Shown: piece after piece, positions 43,600-56,000 of the stretch | How positions within the stretch are numbered: the first letter of the stretch is position 1 | Layout of the letters: every line of letters starts with the position of its first letter | NCBI GenBank assembly: GCA_963921825.1 | Contig: OY997593.1 | Location: 50,700,039-50,764,038, forward strand | DNA: 64,000 nt | Direction: 5' to 3' | Source: Erodium maritimum | Taxonomy: Eukaryota; Streptophyta; Magnoliopsida; Geraniales; Geraniaceae | The notes under the pieces: generated by a model | Databases searched by the model: none | Told to the model about the DNA's origin: nothing | Seen by the model: only the letters and a program-made list of their open reading frames with translations | Position numbers and translations under genes: made by a program

Positions 43600-44010
43600 A
43601 TGCATGTTGCAATAACATCAGTGTTGGACGAATTCCTTGAAACCATAGTCCCCGATGATGTTCCTCTTCTGGGCGTGGCGGCCCTCGTACTCCTCTACGT
43701 GCTCGTGTGCAATCTGGTCATCGACTTTATCCGCACCGGTCCGGCCGAGGGCATTGAATTGGGGGCACCACCGTTGCCTTGCGGCATGTCCCATGAAGAA
43801 TTGCGAGAATCGCCTTGCTTCCAATACGGGGGAGGAGCGAGCACCAGCTGTTGTGTGATCTGCTTGGATGGTTTTGAGTACGGGGATAGATGTAGGATCT
43901 TTCCGCTTTGTAAACATGTCTTTCATAAGCCTTGCATCGATCTTTGGCTTCTCAAAAGGCTTTCATGTCCTACTTGCCGTTCCTCTTTCAAGAGTTCTTG
44001 TAATGTGTAA
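43600..44010 (+). CDS. ATL-type RING-H2 E3 ubiquitin ligase, copy 1 (136 aa)
   Basis: Intronless. From the ATG at 43600 the protein has a membrane segment at about residues 24-44 (GVAALVLLYVLVCNLVIDFI), a GLD-like motif (GMSHEELRESPCFQY) and a C-terminal RING-H2 from residue 85 (CVIC, then FPLCKHVFHKPC, IDLW and CPTCR). The Pro one residue before the third Cys is the ATL signature. All eight zinc ligands are present: C-x2-C-x15-C-x1-H-x2-H-x2-C-x10-C-x2-C. ATL proteins are membrane E3 ligases, often in defence or stress responses; substrates here are unknown. An open frame extends upstream without ATG; the three copies have equal length from this ATG, which supports the start. Confidence 0.88.
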   Translation: MHVAITSVLDEFLETIVPDDVPLLGVAALVLLYVLVCNLVIDFIRTGPAEGIELGAPPLPCGMSHEELRESPCFQYGGGASTSCCVICLDGFEYGDRCRIFPLCKHVFHKPCIDLWLLKRLSCPTCRSSFKSSCNV

Positions 44011-45762
44011 ATCGATTGATTACGGACGGCCTAACCCAGCTTTGTCTCTACACATCTTTAATTATATTATTATTCTTTTTTCTTTTTCTTCTTCTTCTTC
44101 TTCTCATTCTCATTCATAATCATGGTTTTTCAAGATTTTACTTCTCCCCGGAGGTAAGTTCGTGGATAATTTTGATCGTATACTAGGGATTTTTGATTAT
44201 CAACAAGTTGTATTATCTTTTCTTCTTCTTCTTTTGCTGATTCATGATCATGGGTTTTGAAGATTTTACTTCTCCCGAGGTAAGTTCATGGATAACTTTG
44301 ATCATATACCAAGGATGTTTGATATGTATACCTACGCTTGATCCCAAGTATGTTTCAAATTTACACAACATCTATTTCAAGTTGATATGAATTATAATTA
44401 CTCAAAATATGTACACCTCTTTAATTATATTATTATTATTTTCTCTTTTTTTCTTTTTTCTCCTCTTCTCAATCATGATCATGGGTTTTCAAGATTTTAC
44501 TTCTCCCTAGGGGTAAGTTGGATAAATTTGATCGTATACCAGTGATGTTTGATTATCAACAAGTTGTATTGGCTTTTTTTCTTCTTTTTCTTCTTATGTT
44601 GATTCGTGATCATGGGTTTTGAAGATTTTACTTCTTCCGAGGTAAGTTCATGGATAACTTTGATCATATACCAAGGATGTTTGATATGTATACCTACGCT
44701 TGATCCCAAGTATGTTTCAAATTTACACAACATCTATTTCAAGTTGATATGAATTATAATTACTCAAAATATGTTATATAATTGTTTATGTAGGGCAAGA
44801 CAAAAGAGGCATTACAACAAGGATCCAACTAATGGACCCCTATTTAAGGCAATGTAATTTGCTAGCCACAATGGACCGACATTGTTCCTCAATGCTTGAG
44901 CTAACTTGAGGTCTACTAGGAGATGAACCGCAACGCCATCCTCCGCCGATTTGTCCATTTTTCTTATGCTTGTCTTTGTTCCTAGTGGATGTTTTTGCGA
45001 GGTGGAGATAGAGCTTTGTGAAAGGGATCCATGGCCGAATCTGGTTGTGTACCATAGCCATAACCGCATTTTATTGATGACGATGTTGGAGACAAGTTGT
45101 ATATACCAGCTTCTTCGAAACTCGTCTATTTTCTCCTCTGCAATCAATTTGGGCTCACACTAGAGCACCTCCACTAATATTGATAGATGAAGTTTGACGA
45201 TCTTTCTTTCAATGGGTACATCTCTATGGCCATCTAGAATAACTAACTGTCGGATTGGGCACTGTTGTATGTTTTTTAGGTGGTTAAAAATAACCATTAA
45301 ATATTTTTACCCGAGGGCTCGTTTTTCCCAGTGATTCTTCATCTACTCCCACGTCTTGGAAGGGTATGATTTGTCCGAGTTGTACTCCGATGCAATAGAC
45401 TGCCAAAATGTAAGCATCTTCTACTTAATCCATTTCATCAAGTCTTTTGAAGCATGGAGCCAATAAATAATTTAAAATATAAAAGACGAAACTTTGAGTT
45501 AGATTTAAATATGGATTCTTATGTTATTATGTTTAAGATAATAAATACATACAAGGTGAACGTTAATAATCATGAGCCCCACCTTGTCAGTCTTATGATT
45601 TGCCACTTGAAAATCATAAAAAGGATAAAGATTCAGTTGGCTAGAACAGGGAAGATTAAGAAAGTGGTTAACTTTGTAAGCATGAGTTGGGAAGGAACTA
45701 AAATAATAGGGAACTATTTGAGGTTTAGGATGGCGATGACAGGTTGGAAATAGAATATGTAC
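44011..45762. repeat. Spacer between RING copies 1 and 2
   Basis: Non-coding, with a block of about 150 bp around ATGATCATGGGTTTTCAAGA repeated at 44110, 44245, 44475 and 44610, TTC/CTT microsatellites, and a later block (44795-45450) that recurs at 46715-47370 and partly at 48490-48610. It ends with the conserved upstream block of copy 2. The minus-strand frame 45147-44812 overlaps the later block but shows no domain I can name. Confidence 0.7.
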
Positions 45763-45769
45763 TATAAAT
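45763..45769 (+). promoter_or_regulatory. TATA box of RING-H2 copy 2
   Basis: TATAAAT in the same context as copy 1, 121 bp before the ATG at 45884. Confidence 0.65.
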
Positions 45770-45883
45770 AATAATTAAAACTTTGGGTGACAAGTTGTCA
45801 TAATGTCTTAAGTTACATAATTGGGAATGGGGCGGGGTTTGTTGTGTTGTTGTCATCGTCTCGGGAACTCCTCCGTTCCAACA

Positions 45884-46294
45884 ATGCATGTTACAATAAC
45901 ATTAATGTTGGATGAATTCCTTGAAACCATAGTCCCCAATGATGTTCCTCTTCTAGGCATGGCGGCCCTCGTCCTCCTCTACGTGCTCGTGTGCAACCTA
46001 GTCATCGACTTTATCCACACCATTTCGATCGAGGGCATCGACTTGGAGGTGCCACCGTTGCCTTGCGGCATGTCCCTTGAAGAATTGCGAGAATCACCTT
46101 GCTTCCAATACGGGGGAGGAGCGAGCACCAGTTGTTGTGTGATCTGCTTGGATGGTTTTGAGTACGGGGATAGATGTAGGATCTTTCCGCTTTGTAAACA
46201 TGTCTTTCATAAGCCTTGCATCGATCTTTGGCTTCTGAAAAGGCTTTCATGTCCTACTTGTCGTTCCTCTTTCAAGAGTTCTTGTAATGTGTAA
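45884..46294 (+). CDS. ATL-type RING-H2 E3 ubiquitin ligase, copy 2 (136 aa)
   Basis: The same architecture and length as copy 1: membrane segment (GMAALVLLYVLVCNLVIDFI), GMSLEELRESPCFQY and an identical RING-H2 with all zinc ligands. Differences are concentrated in the N-terminal part and in the linker (HTISIEGIDLEVPPLP against RTGPAEGIELGAPPLP in copy 1), while the RING half is unchanged. This suggests selection on, or gene conversion of, the RING half. It lies 2284 bp downstream of copy 1, start to start. Confidence 0.87.
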   Translation: MHVTITLMLDEFLETIVPNDVPLLGMAALVLLYVLVCNLVIDFIHTISIEGIDLEVPPLPCGMSLEELRESPCFQYGGGASTSCCVICLDGFEYGDRCRIFPLCKHVFHKPCIDLWLLKRLSCPTCRSSFKSSCNV

Positions 46295-47681
46295 ATCGAT
46301 TGATTACGGACGGCCTAACCTAACTTTGTCTCTACACCTCTTTAATTATATTATTATTATTTTCTCTTTTTTTCTTTTTTCTCCTCTTCTCAATCATGAT
46401 CATGGGTTTTCAAGATTTTACTTCTCCCTAGAGGTAAGTTGGATAAATTTGATCGTATACCAGTGATGTTTGATTATCAACAAGTTGTATTGGCTTTTTT
46501 TTCTTCTTTTTCTTCTTCTGTTGATTCGTGATCATGGGTTTTGAAGATTTTACTTCTTCCGAGGTAAGTTCATGGATAACTTTGATCATATACCAAGGAT
46601 GTTTGATATGTATACCTACGCCTGATCCCAAGTACGTTTTGAATTTACACAACATATATTTCAAGTTGATATGAATTATAGTTACTCAAAATATGTTATG
46701 TAATTTTTTCTGTAGGACAAGACAAAATAGGCATTACAGCAAGGATCCAACTAACGGATCCCTATTTAAGGCAATGTAATTTGCTAGTCACAACGGCCAG
46801 ACATTGTTCCTCAACGCTTGAGCTAATTCAAGGTCTACTAGGAGATGAACCGCGATGCCATCTTCCGCTGATTTATCCCTTTTTCTTATGCTTGTTTTTG
46901 TTCCTAGTGGATGTTTTTGCGGGGTGGATATAGAGCATTGTGAAAGGGATCTAGTGCCGAATCTTGTTGTGAACAATAGCTAGAACCGCCTTTTGTTGAT
47001 GACGATGCTGGAGAAAAGTTCTATATACCAGCTTCTTCGAAACTCGTCTATTTTTTCCTCCGCGGTTGGGATCACACTAGAGCACCTCAACTAATATTGA
47101 TAGATGAAGGTTGACGGTCTTTCTTTCGATGGGTACATCTCTATGGCCATCTAGAATAACTGAACGTCGGGCTGGGCACTACTGTATGTGTTTTTAAGTG
47201 GTTCAAAAATAACCATAAAATCTTTTTACCTGAGGGCTCGTTTTTCCGAGTGATTCTTCACCTGCTCCCAGGTCTTAGAAAGATATGATTTGTCCGAGTT
47301 GTACTCTGATGCAATGGAATTCTAAAATGTAAGCCTCTTCTACCTAATCCATTTCATCAAGTCTTTTGAAGTATGAAGCCGATAAATAATTTAACATATA
47401 AAAGACAGAACTTTGAGTTAAATTTAAATATGAATTCTTAAGTTATTATGTTTAAGATATTAAATACATGCAAGGTGACCGTTGATGATCATGAGCCCCA
47501 CCTTGTCAGTCTTATGATTTGCCACTTGAAAAACACAAAAAGGATAAAGATTATGTTGACTTGAACATGGAAGATTAATAAGGTGGTTGACCTTGTAGGT
47601 ATGAGTTGGGCAGGCACTATAATAATGGAGAACTATTTGAGGCTTAGGATGGCGGTGACAGGTTGGAGAAAGAATAGGTAC
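46295..47681. repeat. Spacer between RING copies 2 and 3
   Basis: Matches the copy 1 spacer but lacks one of its duplicated 300 bp blocks, which explains the shorter distance to the next gene (1924 bp start to start). No separate gene is seen. Confidence 0.7.
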
Positions 47682-47688
47682 TATAAAT
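47682..47688 (+). promoter_or_regulatory. TATA box of RING-H2 copy 3
   Basis: TATAAAT in the same context, 126 bp before the ATG at 47808, so the promoter core of this copy is kept. Confidence 0.65.
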
Positions 47689-47807
47689 AATAATTAAAAC
47701 TTTGGGTGACAAGTTGTCATAATGTCTTAAGTTACATAATCGGGAATGGGTCGGGGTTTGTTGTGTTGTGTTGTTGTCATCGTCTCATGTTCTCCTCCGT
47801 TCCAACA

Positions 47808-48218
47808 ATGCATGTTGCAATAACATCAGTGTTGGACGAATTCCTTGAAACCATAATCCCCGATGATGTTCCTCTTATGGGTGTGGCGGCCCTCGTACTC
47901 CTCTACGTGCTCGTGTGCAACCTGGTCATCGACTTCATCCGCACCGGTCCGAACGAGGGCATTGAATTGGCGGCGACACCGTTGCCTTGCGGGATGTTCC
48001 GTGAAGAATTGCGAGAATCGCCTTACTTCCAGTACGGGGGAGGAGCGAGCATTAGTTGTTGTGTGATCTACTTGGATGGTTTTGAGTACGAGGATAGTTG
48101 TAGGATCTTTCCGCTTTGTAAACATGTCTTTCATAAGCCTTGCATCGATCTTTGGATTCTCAAAAGGCTTTCATGTCCTACTTGTCGTTCCTCTTTCAAG
48201 AGTTCTTGTAATGTGTAA
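47808..48218 (+). CDS. ATL-type RING-H2 protein, copy 3, zinc ligand lost (C88Y)
   Basis: Same length and layout as copies 1 and 2, with no stop or frameshift. The second RING cysteine is replaced: CVIC reads CVIY (codon TAC at 48069-48071, TGC in the other copies). SPCFQY also reads SPYFQY, and DRCRIF reads DSCRIF. Losing a ligand of the first zinc site normally abolishes RING folding and E2 binding, so this is either a recent pseudogene still open, or a protein that could bind partners without ligase activity. Expression cannot be judged from sequence. Confidence 0.85.
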   Translation: MHVAITSVLDEFLETIIPDDVPLMGVAALVLLYVLVCNLVIDFIRTGPNEGIELAATPLPCGMFREELRESPYFQYGGGASISCCVIYLDGFEYEDSCRIFPLCKHVFHKPCIDLWILKRLSCPTCRSSFKSSCNV

Positions 48219-48875
48219 ATTGATTGATTACAGACGGCCTAACCCAGTTTTGTCTCTACACATTTTTAATTATATTATATTTCTTTCTTTTTTCTTCTTC
48301 TTCTTCTTCTTCTTCTTCTTCTTCTTCTTCTTCATGATCATGGGTTTTGAATATTTTGTCTCTACACATTTGTTCCTCCTTTAGTTTAATACATATACCT
48401 ACACTTCTTATCAATTATGTTTTGAACCTACACGGTATATTTTCAAGTTGATATGAATCATAGTCACTCAAAATATGTTATGTAATTTTTTTATGAAGGG
48501 CAAGAAAAAGAGACATTACAGCAAGGATCCAACTAGCGGACCCTTATTTAAAGCAATTTAATTTTCTAGTCGTAGTGAACGGATATTGTTCCTCAAGGCT
48601 TGATCGGCTAGAGCATTCAAATGACTTTGAACAGAACATCACCCCCATATTTGCAAATATCATCAATGGCAATGATCACTCCTTCTCGGTCGGATGACAC
48701 AGACAGAGACCTTCTCTCAAATCCATTGTCTGGTTCCTCTTGTGGTTCTCGGATTCCCCATTCAGATCTAATTCGTCATTTGGGTTGTTGTTGTGGTGTT
48801 GGCCATTGTCTCTTTGTTTGGTGAAGAAGAGTCAATAGTGTTGGTCTCCGGGATTTTACGAGTTTGGTTCTGCCG
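48219..48875. other. Downstream of the RING cluster
   Basis: Contains a long TTC microsatellite (about 48290-48332) and a last partial copy of the spacer block (48480-48610), which marks the right end of the tandem array. The frame 48621-48824 has no known domain. Confidence 0.6.
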
Positions 48876-49253
48876 CTTGTTTTTTTTATATCAGCAAAGA
48901 CATATTATAAAAACCCGCTCTTTGAAATAAAGAGTAGGGGATGAAGGTACAACCTAAGGAACATTCCACAAAGAGAACCTCAACCATAAAGCCTCAACAC
49001 ACTGAGGTAAGAACCAGAACAACACCAGTACCTAACCATGGGATGAAATACAACAAGTGACAGAACCCAATCAGGGGTGATGAAGACAAAGATGAAATGT
49101 TATAGAACTAAACATGGAAAAGAAACTTAGGTCTAAAAACCGAGTTTATCCATCATGAAGCTCAAGAAATAAAATATGCCTGAAAAACCCAAATTTGTCC
49201 ATCATTAAGCACATGAAGAACATATAGCCTCCAACAACCTGAGATACCCAACC
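48876..49253 (-). mobile_element. LINE 3' end fragment
   Basis: On the minus strand it ends CTTTGCTGATATAAAAAAAA (plus-strand T run at 48879-48886). The remainder has the phrases CATCATTAAGCACATGAAGA and AGGTCTAAAAA seen also at 10140-10170. It is cut at 49254 by gypsy LTR B. Confidence 0.5.
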
Positions 49254-49928
49254 TGTCACGCCCCAAATCCGGTTTTGACCGGACTCGAGACGTGAACTAA
49301 AATAATAACTAAATCAAGCGAAGTTAAAGTAATAAAGCTTAAAATAATAAACTGTAAATCATAATTTCGAATAAAAAGAGTCAACAGCTCTTAGGTGAAT
49401 CGTAAGAACAGTACTTAATTCAAACACGGTACGTCACTAGACACTACTAGACAAAACCATCACCAGCTCCCAAGCTCAGCTGTGTCCTGCTAGCACAAGT
49501 CCCGCTCAACACCTGAAACACAAAAAAGTAAGGGGGTGAGCTTTCGCCCAGTAGAGAAAGTAGTTAAGGTAATGAACATCGGCTCAACACCACGAGTAAC
49601 CGTCCAATTAGGGCATACTAGTACAGCATAACTAACTGCCAATCCGGGGTTCATAGCAAAACTTATAACACACTCAACGACTGCTTTCACACAATAAAAC
49701 ATTAACCAAACAACAAACGCATTACACACACAAGCAACCAATACACGTCCCCTACCGCAGTCCCTGAATTACCATCATATCAAACCGGAAAGTCATCGTA
49801 TCATCTCAAATTTCCCCTCGATCCAGAGGAGCCACATGCGTCGAGGCTACCGGAAACGTTCCCTAGGAACGCATCTCATCGGAAGTCCCGGAAATGTCCC
49901 CAAAAGACCATATATCATCGGGGTAGGA

Positions 49929-50033
49929 ACACGACCCATAGGCCCAACCGCGACCCGTAGGCCCAACACGACCCGTAGGTCCAACACGACCCGTAGGCCC
50001 GATACGACCTGTAGGCCCAATATGACCCGTTCC
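49929..50033. repeat. 20 bp minisatellite in gypsy LTR B
   Basis: Five to six copies of a unit close to ACACGACCCGTAGGCCCA, with small changes. Confidence 0.85.
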
Positions 50034-50707
50034 ATTTATATCGTATCGGCACACGAAGCCTCGGTCCCGACATCTTCCCGTCACGTAGACTCGGGGTAAC
50101 ATCCCAGACCGGAAATCCCTCAGTCGGACGTCTTCCTGTCACGTAGACTCAGGGCCTCACGCATACTGGACCGGCACATACCTCGGTCGTACGCCTTCCC
50201 GTCACAGAGACTCGGGGTAACAATCACGCCATCCTTGGCCTCGATACACTACAACGGAACTATCCCTCGGTGTAAGTACCACTCCGGTTACGTCTTTTCT
50301 TGGAACGCACATCAAGAGTGTAACACACATCACAAAAACATAGTTCGACCCCGGTATACCAACCAAGCCAATTCACCATAACACACAAACCGGTCTATCA
50401 CTCAACCGGTCATACCACAAACAAGGGTTCACGTCATAGAAAACACGGCATACTTGCCCACACACAGTCATAACATGCTTCACCGAGTATAATCTTATTG
50501 TGACTCTCAATCAGCGATTATAACACACATCATGCATCTCAATCAGCACACAGTCCTAAGGCTCGACATGGCCATTCTACCAGCACGACAATTTCCCATA
50601 ATATTGAAAGCGGCTAACACTAGTGAATCACATCCTACATGTTACTAAGACTCGTCTGGTTATTAATAATATTAAAAAATCGTTCCAGTTTTATTATTAC
50701 CTAGCAT

Positions 50708-51167
50708 GCACACTAGTAACTTTCCGTAATTAAACCAATATTTACTACTTTCCCTACCTCAAGACGATCACAACAGCCGTGTCTCCTAGCTGCTGACGTC
50801 CTGGCCTAACTCTGGTCTTCTCGGGCGAAGTCCAAGTCTAGGTTTAACAGGCAAAAGGTCCAATCAGTCCCGGTAGCTCAAAAGTCCTCGGATTTGTCCA
50901 AAAGTCCTTTAATTACCCTTTTTAAATCATTTAAATTAAATTAATTTATTTATTAAAACTGTCCGACCCGGATCCGAGAACCAGACCCGGATCCGACCCG
51001 GCTGGACCCTGAACCGACCCGGACCCAGCTCCAGACCCGACCGAACCCGGTCCAGACCTGGGCCTGGCCCAAGGTTTGAGTCTTCCGCCTCAAAGGTCTG
51101 TCAAGGCCCAAACATCATGGCCCAAAGCCCGCGTTGACTCGGTCTGAGCTGGATGCAGCTCCATCAA
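50708..51167 (+). repeat. 460 bp direct repeat, left copy (uninterrupted host sequence)
   Basis: GCACACTAGTAACTTTCCGT to CAGCTCCATCAA, in direct continuity with gypsy LTR sequence on its left. The same 460 bp stand at 59814-60273, apparently without indels. This copy preserves the empty insertion site (CATGCACACTAG). Confidence 0.9.
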
Positions 51168-51351
51168 AATTTCCAGATTTGAAATAATTTTCAAAAAATC
51201 ATTTTACATGTATTAAATCCATAAACAATAATTTAAAACATGTTATCAAACAATTTAGCAAAACAACATGCCAAAAACGAAACTTTCAAGCAAAACCGAA
51301 ACTTTGAACACCGTCTTGTGAATCCCGAAGGTAGCACGGCTCTGATACCAC
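51164..51351 (-). mobile_element. Extra copia-2 leader and PBS outside the left LTR
   Basis: 188 bp matching 57938-58125, including a second primer-binding site (51338-51350). A normal insertion has no PBS outside its 3' LTR. The left end overlaps the 460 bp host repeat by the four bases TCAA (51164-51167). Confidence 0.9.
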
Positions 51352-53039
51352 TGTTGGGTCTCGAGGTAGGGTTGGAGATGAACCAACTCGCAGCGGAAAA
51401 TCAATGAAAACCAAGAGACAATTAGAACCATGAAACAACTAACAAAGAATGGATTAACAAGAGAAAAATTCAGCACTAGTTCTTACCAAAACAAGAACAC
51501 CGGTTAACGAATGATTGGCTTGAGTCTCCAAGACGCCTACGTATCCACATGGGAATCAAAGCCACGTAGTTCTTCTCTTTGAGGACTCAAGAACACAAAA
51601 ATGGAGGAGGAAACTAGCCAAACCCGAAATGGCCATGGAAGAGGGAGAGAAAATGTGTTTCCTATTCTTGTCTTGTGTTTGTTATGTTGAAAAAAGATGA
51701 CTTAAACATAACAAAACCCATACTTGTCCAACTAAAGGCATGGGACAAGTATGGTGTCAAGTAAGGTGTAAATAGGACAAAGTATGGCAAGACAAGATTG
51801 GGTTAGGTGGTGAATCACCAACACCTAAATCCTTGTCTTGCTTACTTAGTACTAATTAATCAAGACTTGATTAATTAGTTCCATGGGCCTTGGTTGCATG
51901 GGCCTTTCATGGGCCTCTTGGAACATGGCCCATGGCCATTTCCAACGAGGTCCCGTGATTCGCTCATCGCCTCCAAGCCTTCCATACCGGAAATGTCCAA
52001 CATTATCCGACGCGATCAATCCCAAGACTCCAAGCCTTGTCTCGATCCGTAAAGTCCTATTCACTTACGGGCACATGACCCAAAACCCAGTTTTGGTCAT
52101 ATCCCGAGACAACTCCCTTTTGGCCATTCTCCATATATGTGTCAATGAGTTTCATCCTCCGGTGTGACCCTTAGGTTTATGCATGTCAATAGATCAACGT
52201 AAAATCCCATTTTACTTGATTCTATTTAAGTGGCAACTAACGAGACTTTAGTATTGCCTGACACTGCATAGCGAATCGACCCTGTCGATTCTAACCTTTC
52301 CGTCGTCCCTGTCATTATCCTTTTATCTCCGATATCCTGATTGAGATAAGGCATAGAGCCGTCATCCTTATTATTCTCAATCACCGTTCCTTGATATGTG
52401 AGATGACTGAAGATATGATACCCAGTATCATGTGCATGGCCATGCTATTCTTCCAGTCACTCTCGATCAAGTGGCCGAGAACCGATATCTTTCCCATACC
52501 TTAGTATGAGGGATAAATCCCTTAGCCGTCTTTCGTGTCACTCATGTAGCCCGTCCCCAAGCCAATCCTGGCCGTTATGGAAGCCCTGTTACGGACAACG
52601 TTAGGCTCAGGTCAAACTCAGTTGTTGACTACATAGCGATCACAAAGACTCCTTGGTCTAAGGATACATGACAAGCTACAACACTGAATATGTTCATGAC
52701 TTAATCTATGGCACATATTCAGGGCGGGTCGTCCAATATCATGTCCCACATGATATCTATGATCAGACTCCGGAATCCCATTCCAATGACTAACAGAACG
52801 TAAGCCATAAAGAGCCATCTTTCATACTAGTCGCTTCTAGTGAAGCTTTGTTGACTAGGGACCCATCGAGTGTGATCTATCTCGATCTATGGTTCTATTC
52901 GCATGGTGGGCATAGATCAGAGCACACATCGATATATTACTCCAACACATAAGTAATATAAAGCCGCTTTAATTTTATTGCTAACGATGATATATACATT
53001 TGGACATTTAGGATTGAACTACGGGCACTAAGACTAACA
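51352..53039 (-). repeat. copia-2 LTR, left
   Basis: TGTTGGGTCTCGAGG to AGACTAACA on the plus strand, 1688 bp. It has the PPT on its right side and the extra PBS on its left, so it was internal to a tandem array. Confidence 0.92.
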
Positions 53040-53051
53040 ATCTCCCACTTG
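53040..53051 (-). other. copia-2 polypurine tract
   Basis: CAAGTGGGAGAT on the minus strand, directly before the LTR start at 53039. Confidence 0.8.
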
Positions 53052-53059
53052 CCCTAGTT

Positions 53060-56000
53060 CCAATCTAAACTCCAATATGTCCCCATCGACTTTACATGTC
53101 TAACATGTTCAGGCAGTGACACTGCCTTAGTCAAAGGGTTGGCTATGTTATCATCTATTGCAATATCGGTTATCTTCACTTCACCTCAGTTCAGTATTTA
53201 TCTGATGAGGTGGATACGCCGCAGTACATGTTTGGATTTGTTATGCGATCTAGGCTTTTAGCTTGCGCAATGGCCCTTGTGTTGTCGCAAAATGGATTCA
53301 CCGGACTGGATGGGTTTTTAATTACACCCAGCCCTGCCATGAATTTCCAAATCCACATAGCCTCCTTAGCTGCCTCTGCAGCATCCATGTACTTGGCCTC
53401 TATCGTAGATTCGGCAATGGTATCTTGCTATACGCTTTCCCAGCTAAAGCTCTGCCATTCAGCGTAAACACATATCCTGATTGAGTTCTAAAGTCATCTG
53501 GATTTGTCTTGGAAAACTAGCGTCTACTCATCCTTCGACGACTAGTTCAGCATCATCTTTCCCCCGGGTTAGAATGATGTCTACTGGTACAACATAAGGC
53601 TTACGAGACGTCTGGTCTCATACATGTCATGGCATATATGATCGATCCTGCCCCCAGGCGCATAGGATTCTCATCATCCTTTTCAGCTCATCAGGTGTCT
53701 TAGGACACTGAGTCTTGCTGAGATGAATGCCATGACTAGTGGGTAAGAGTCCTTTCTTTGAATCGAGCATTAAGAACCTACTCAATGCCTTGTTCACATA
53801 GGTTCCCTGACTTAAATCCAAGACCCTCTTGGTGCGATCTCTACATATCTTAATCCTTAAGATATGAGAAGCATCGCCTAAGTCCTTTATTGAAAAACAC
53901 TTCCTCAACCAAGCTTTAGTCTCGTGCAAGGTTGGGATGTCGTTTTCAATGAGAACCAGAAAGGTAATATTGCTCCCACTAGCCTTCTTATAAACGCAAG
54001 ATTCATCCTCGTTCTTGATTAAGCCAAATCCAATTACAGCTTCATCAAAACGAAGGATCCAACTCCGAGAAGTTCGTTTCAATCCATAAATGGATTTCAA
54101 CAACTTATAAATCTTTCCTTTATTCTTCGGATCGTCAAAACCTTTGGGCCGAGACATACAAACGTACTCAGTCAAATTTCCATTTAGGAAAGCGGTTTTG
54201 ACATCCACTTGCCATATCTCGTAATTATGATACGCAGTTATGTCAAGAAGAATTTGGATCGATTTTGACCATAGCCACTAAGGAGAAGGTTTCCTCATAG
54301 TCAATCCATTGGATTTGCCTATAACCTTTCGCCACCAGTTGAGCTTTGTAGGTCAGAGGGTTGCCGTCCATGTCCATCTTCACCTTGAAGATCCATTTGC
54401 ACCCTATGGTCCTCACACCATTGATGGGATCAACCGGTTCCCAGAATCGGTTGTCTGACATGGATTGCATTTCCTCCCTCATGGCTCCCAGCCATAACTC
54501 GGAGTTGGGCCCATCCACGACTTCCTGAAAGGTGGCTGGATCATCGTGATCTACCATGACTTCATTGTCACCTCCGGATACCATATCTTGGAGGTGGAAG
54601 ATTGATCCTTTCAAATCGCCTTGGACCTTCCGGAATTGTAACAGGAATTGGTTCTTACTCTACGACAATCTCTGGCTCCTTTCTACTGGGTTGCCAATTG
54701 GTTTAGACAGATCTGTACCATCCTGAATTTCTTCGAGATGCACAGTCCTCCCAATGACGTCTTTGGAAACAAAACTTCTTTTCCATAAAGACCCCACCCC
54801 AAGCGACGAACACCATGTTCTCACTGGGATTGTAGAAATAGTATCCCCTTGTTGCTTTGGGATACCACACGAAGGTGCATATCTCAGATCTTGGTTCGAG
54901 CTTAGTCGAAACCAAATGTTTCACATAAGCCTCGCAACCACAAATCTTTAGGAAGGACAAAGCGGACATCATCCCGTACCATTTTTAAAATGGTGTCCCT
55001 TCCACACCATTCGTCGAAGCCCGATTCACTATGAATGCGGTCGTCTCTAGAGCAAAACCCCTAAAAGAGATTGGGAGATCAGTCCAACTAATCATGGAAC
55101 AGACCATTGTCTAACAATGTCCGATTTCTCCGTTTGGCTACACCTTTCAACTACAGTGACCTAGGAGGAGTCCATTCCAAAAGGATCCCATTCTCTTTTA
55201 GATGATCTAATAACTCTGTGGTCAAGTATTTTCCACCTCGATCCAATCGAAGTGCCTTAATACCTTTGTCGAGCTGGTTTTCTACTATAGTCTTAAACTC
55301 TTTGAATTTATCAAAAGCTTCAGACTTATGTCTCACCGAAGAGACATAACCATATTTACTGTAATCATCAGTAAATGTGATAAAGTAGTTAAAACCCCTC
55401 CTGACAAGTGAACTTATTGGTCTACACACATTCGAGTGTATCAGCCCCAATAATTCACCCGCCCTTTCATCGCGATCGATAAAGGGCACTTTAGTCATTT
55501 TGCCCATCAAACAAACCTTGCACCTATCGATCGAATGGAATTCGAATGAACCTGAAAGCCCGCACTTCTGAAGTGCTGATAGGCGCTTCTTGTTTATGCG
55601 ACCCAAATGACAGTACCATAACAGAGTTAGGTTTAAATCGTTGGATTTAGACCTCTTGGTATTAACGGAATATATAGAACTTGAGGCATTGTTACCCATA
55701 TCTAATATGTACAATCCTCCAACCATGTCAGTACTGGTATAAAACATATCATTGCATAGAACATTGAAAACTCCATTTCCAATATTAACATTATATCCTT
55801 CCTTGTCAAACACGGATACAGATATAATATTCCTACTAAAAGTAGGTATGCAATATACATTATACAATACTAAGACAAGGCCTCTTGGCAAAGCAAGACT
55901 CATGGATCCTACAGCAGTTGCCACAACTCTGAGGTCCATTTCGTGCTTTCCAAATCTCTCCTACTTTCAGCCACCATATATTAGTGCATGTGTGAGATTC

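Noticed and set aside
44812-45147. 111-codon minus-strand frame in the RING spacer
   Set aside because: Not preserved in the homologous block after copy 2 (46788-46976 is broken) and no recognisable domain.
49929-50033. CRISPR-like short repeats
   Set aside because: Directly adjacent 20 bp tandem units without spacers, in a plant LTR.
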